Shown: piece after piece, positions 62,345 to 64,000 of the stretch | Position numbering within the stretch: the first letter of the stretch is position 1 | How the letters are laid out: every line of letters begins with the position of its first letter | Assembly: GCF_947623445.1 (NCBI RefSeq) | Contig: NC_135243.1 | Span: 24,374,479 to 24,438,478 of the forward strand | Reading direction: 5' to 3' | Length of the DNA stretch: 64,000 nucleotides | Source: Clavelina lepadiformis | Taxonomy: Eukaryota > Chordata > Ascidiacea > Aplousobranchia > Clavelinidae | Position numbers and translations under genes: made by a program | Notes under the pieces: generated by a model | What the model saw: only the letters and a program-made list of their open reading frames with translations | The model's database searches: none | Told to the model about the DNA's origin: nothing

Positions 62345-63839
62345 ATGACTGAATCATTTCAGCTCGTCTGTTTTAGTTTCATCGCTTGTATTTTTCTACG
62401 ATTGTCATCGGTTGTTGGAGATCAGGAGTTTAATACTGAAGAAATCTTCAGTAAGTGTGAAAATAGACATTAGACATACACAAGTTACGACAAGAACCGA
62501 CACTCTGCTTCTTCGAGCAGCTACAATGAAGTAATAATTAATTTAAAGGGATAAGTTTTATGTCATCTTTAATTTCTAGACGAACGGAATTTGGGTTCTT
62601 TGCCAAATTTTGAGCTGGTTGAAATCGAACAAAAGATAAACGACAAATGGTCAAGAAATTTGAAAACTCAGGTAAATTTTTGTTTGTTAAGGTTCTCGTG
62701 AACATTTCTATTACTAGCAGGGCTGTTACTATGATGGTAGTAGCCGAGCGATTAGATTTATTTACATTATTCGGTAAAGTAAAGGGTTTGGCTCGTAATG
62801 ATGCTAACTGGGTTCGATACCGTGCAGTGCGACCGTTGCACTGCAATTGGGAATTATGATATTATACCATACTTTAACATGATCACGAGAATTGTTTAAA
62901 TGTCAATGTTTATAGGCCTTATCTAGTTGCAGTAAATACCTGCAGAACATCAAAATGAAAAAAAAAACTTGCAAAAAAAAGGAAAATAACCAATAAAATT
63001 TAGTTTGCCTTCCTACCATACTCTGCAGTTTGGATCCAGATTAGAAAGTTTGCTGTTTTGGTTTGGTTGTTTTTGGTGAAAAACTTCCAGTGGAACAAGA
63101 TTAAACAGCAACCATTATTTATACTTGCAATTAATTTTATTTTCCTGTGCACTTTTTCACTCCGATTCAGGACTAGAGCGACTTAGTGACTGCATCATTG
63201 TAAAGTAACAAAGACCGATACCTCAGAACGTTCTCCTACTCTGTGTCATTGCTTGTAGTAGGACAGTTTGTAAAAGGTTTTTTATGTTTTTATCCAACTT
63301 GTTAGACCCAGCCAGGCCTACACAAACACCAAGTCACATTTCACGCTTCGGAAAAATATTTGTTCAAAGATCTTCAGCTAAATGTTGATGTGGTGGATAA
63401 GCATTTTTGTGTGACAGATCCAAATTCCGGGGAGGTTTTGTTTCCAAAGCCAGAGGTATTTTAGAAATCACTAATTTTTTAATAATAATAAATTTAGATA
63501 TAATCTATTTTAAAACATTTTTAATGTACGTTTCAACTATTTTATAACGATGTTAGCATTATTTTCTTAAAATCCAAGAAAATTGAGCTAGCTTAGCCAG
63601 AATAGAGCCTGTGGAAGATGAACTGCCGATTGTTAATTAATTTCAACACAGCCGGTTACCGACACTTTTTTTAAATTGTTTTATCAACTGAAGTTAATTT
63701 TGTTTAATTGTGATGTGACAATGACAGGTAATAATAATATCTTTTAAATGTAGGATTTGAATTTCCGCCAATATACCGGTTATGCCATTCATGGAAACAA
63801 TGATGTCAGCAAAGCAATCGTTCGTACTGAACCTTTTAG
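62345..63839 (+). CDS. Secreted or membrane protein gene, first four exons (partial)
   Basis: Exons 62345-62450, 62580-62671, 63306-63455 and 63754-63839 join in phase and the last ends in a donor, so the gene runs off the right edge. The first 25 residues form a signal peptide (hydrophobic core LVCFSFIACIFLRLSSVV, then GDQEFNTEE). The following 120 residues contain HQVTFHASEKYLFKD, LNVDVVDKHFCV and DLNFRQYTGYAIHGN. The last piece recalls the prodomain of ADAM10/17-type metalloproteases (an F/Y-TGH/Y-V/I-G/H-G motif), which would place a reprolysin domain downstream. That is a tentative match; the protease part is not in the window. Confidence 0.65.
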
Positions 63840-64000
63840 GTATCTAATTTGCCATCATTTGAGTGTATTGCTTGTCGCAGTATATTGAGTATACTGTATA
63901 TATATAGTATATATATTGAGTATATATTGAGTACTTTACTTGAGTATATTGTCGCATTAAACTGCTCATCAAATTTACTCATATAAAGAATTCCACAGAG

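Overview
The window is animal nuclear DNA: AT-rich, with genes split into short exons by GT-AG introns of about 70 to 1,300 bases, and dense in small DNA transposons. The gene content (TTC36, an SDR42E-type 3-beta-HSD relative, GAS7, WSC-sulfotransferases), the compact introns and the gene spacing suggest an invertebrate chordate, most likely a tunicate. That organism call is inference. No CRISPR, phage or bacterial feature is present.

Layout. 0-0.5 kb: one exon of a protein kinase gene on the minus strand, running off the left edge. 0.9-5.5 kb: no gene seen, but two nested hAT transposons with perfect 8-bp target duplications, two copies of a tRNA-derived SINE and a 300-bp inverted-repeat element. 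7.0-9.1 kb: a complete four-exon TTC36 gene (186 aa). 11.9-19.2 kb: a complete thirteen-exon SDR42E1-like gene (405 aa). 20.7-24.9 kb: a very long foldback palindrome invaded separately by three other transposons. 27.8-36.0 kb: a complete fifteen-exon GAS7 orthologue (SH3-WW-F-BAR, 506 aa). 36.8-40.9 kb: an eight-exon gene for an acidic serine-rich protein (424 aa) of unknown function with an internally duplicated exon pair.

43.5-59.6 kb is a degenerating cluster of WSC-domain sulfotransferase (WSCD-like) genes. A block of about 5.4 kb is present twice (43.5-48.9 and 54.1-59.6 kb). Each block holds one larger WSC+sulfotransferase gene, a loose copy of its last exon, a dead non-LTR retrotransposon lacking its reverse transcriptase, and a truncated second sulfotransferase core. 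The first large copy has a 1-nt frameshift that the second lacks. Between the blocks lie two direct repeats of about 1.1 kb. 62.3-64 kb: the first four exons of a secreted or membrane protein gene that leaves the window on the right.

The genes do not form one pathway; they are independent loci. All exon borders were assigned by reading splice sites and checking codon phase. The three recognised complete genes and the unknown eight-exon gene each sum to an exact multiple of three, which is strong internal support. No database search was run, so family names rest on recognised motifs.
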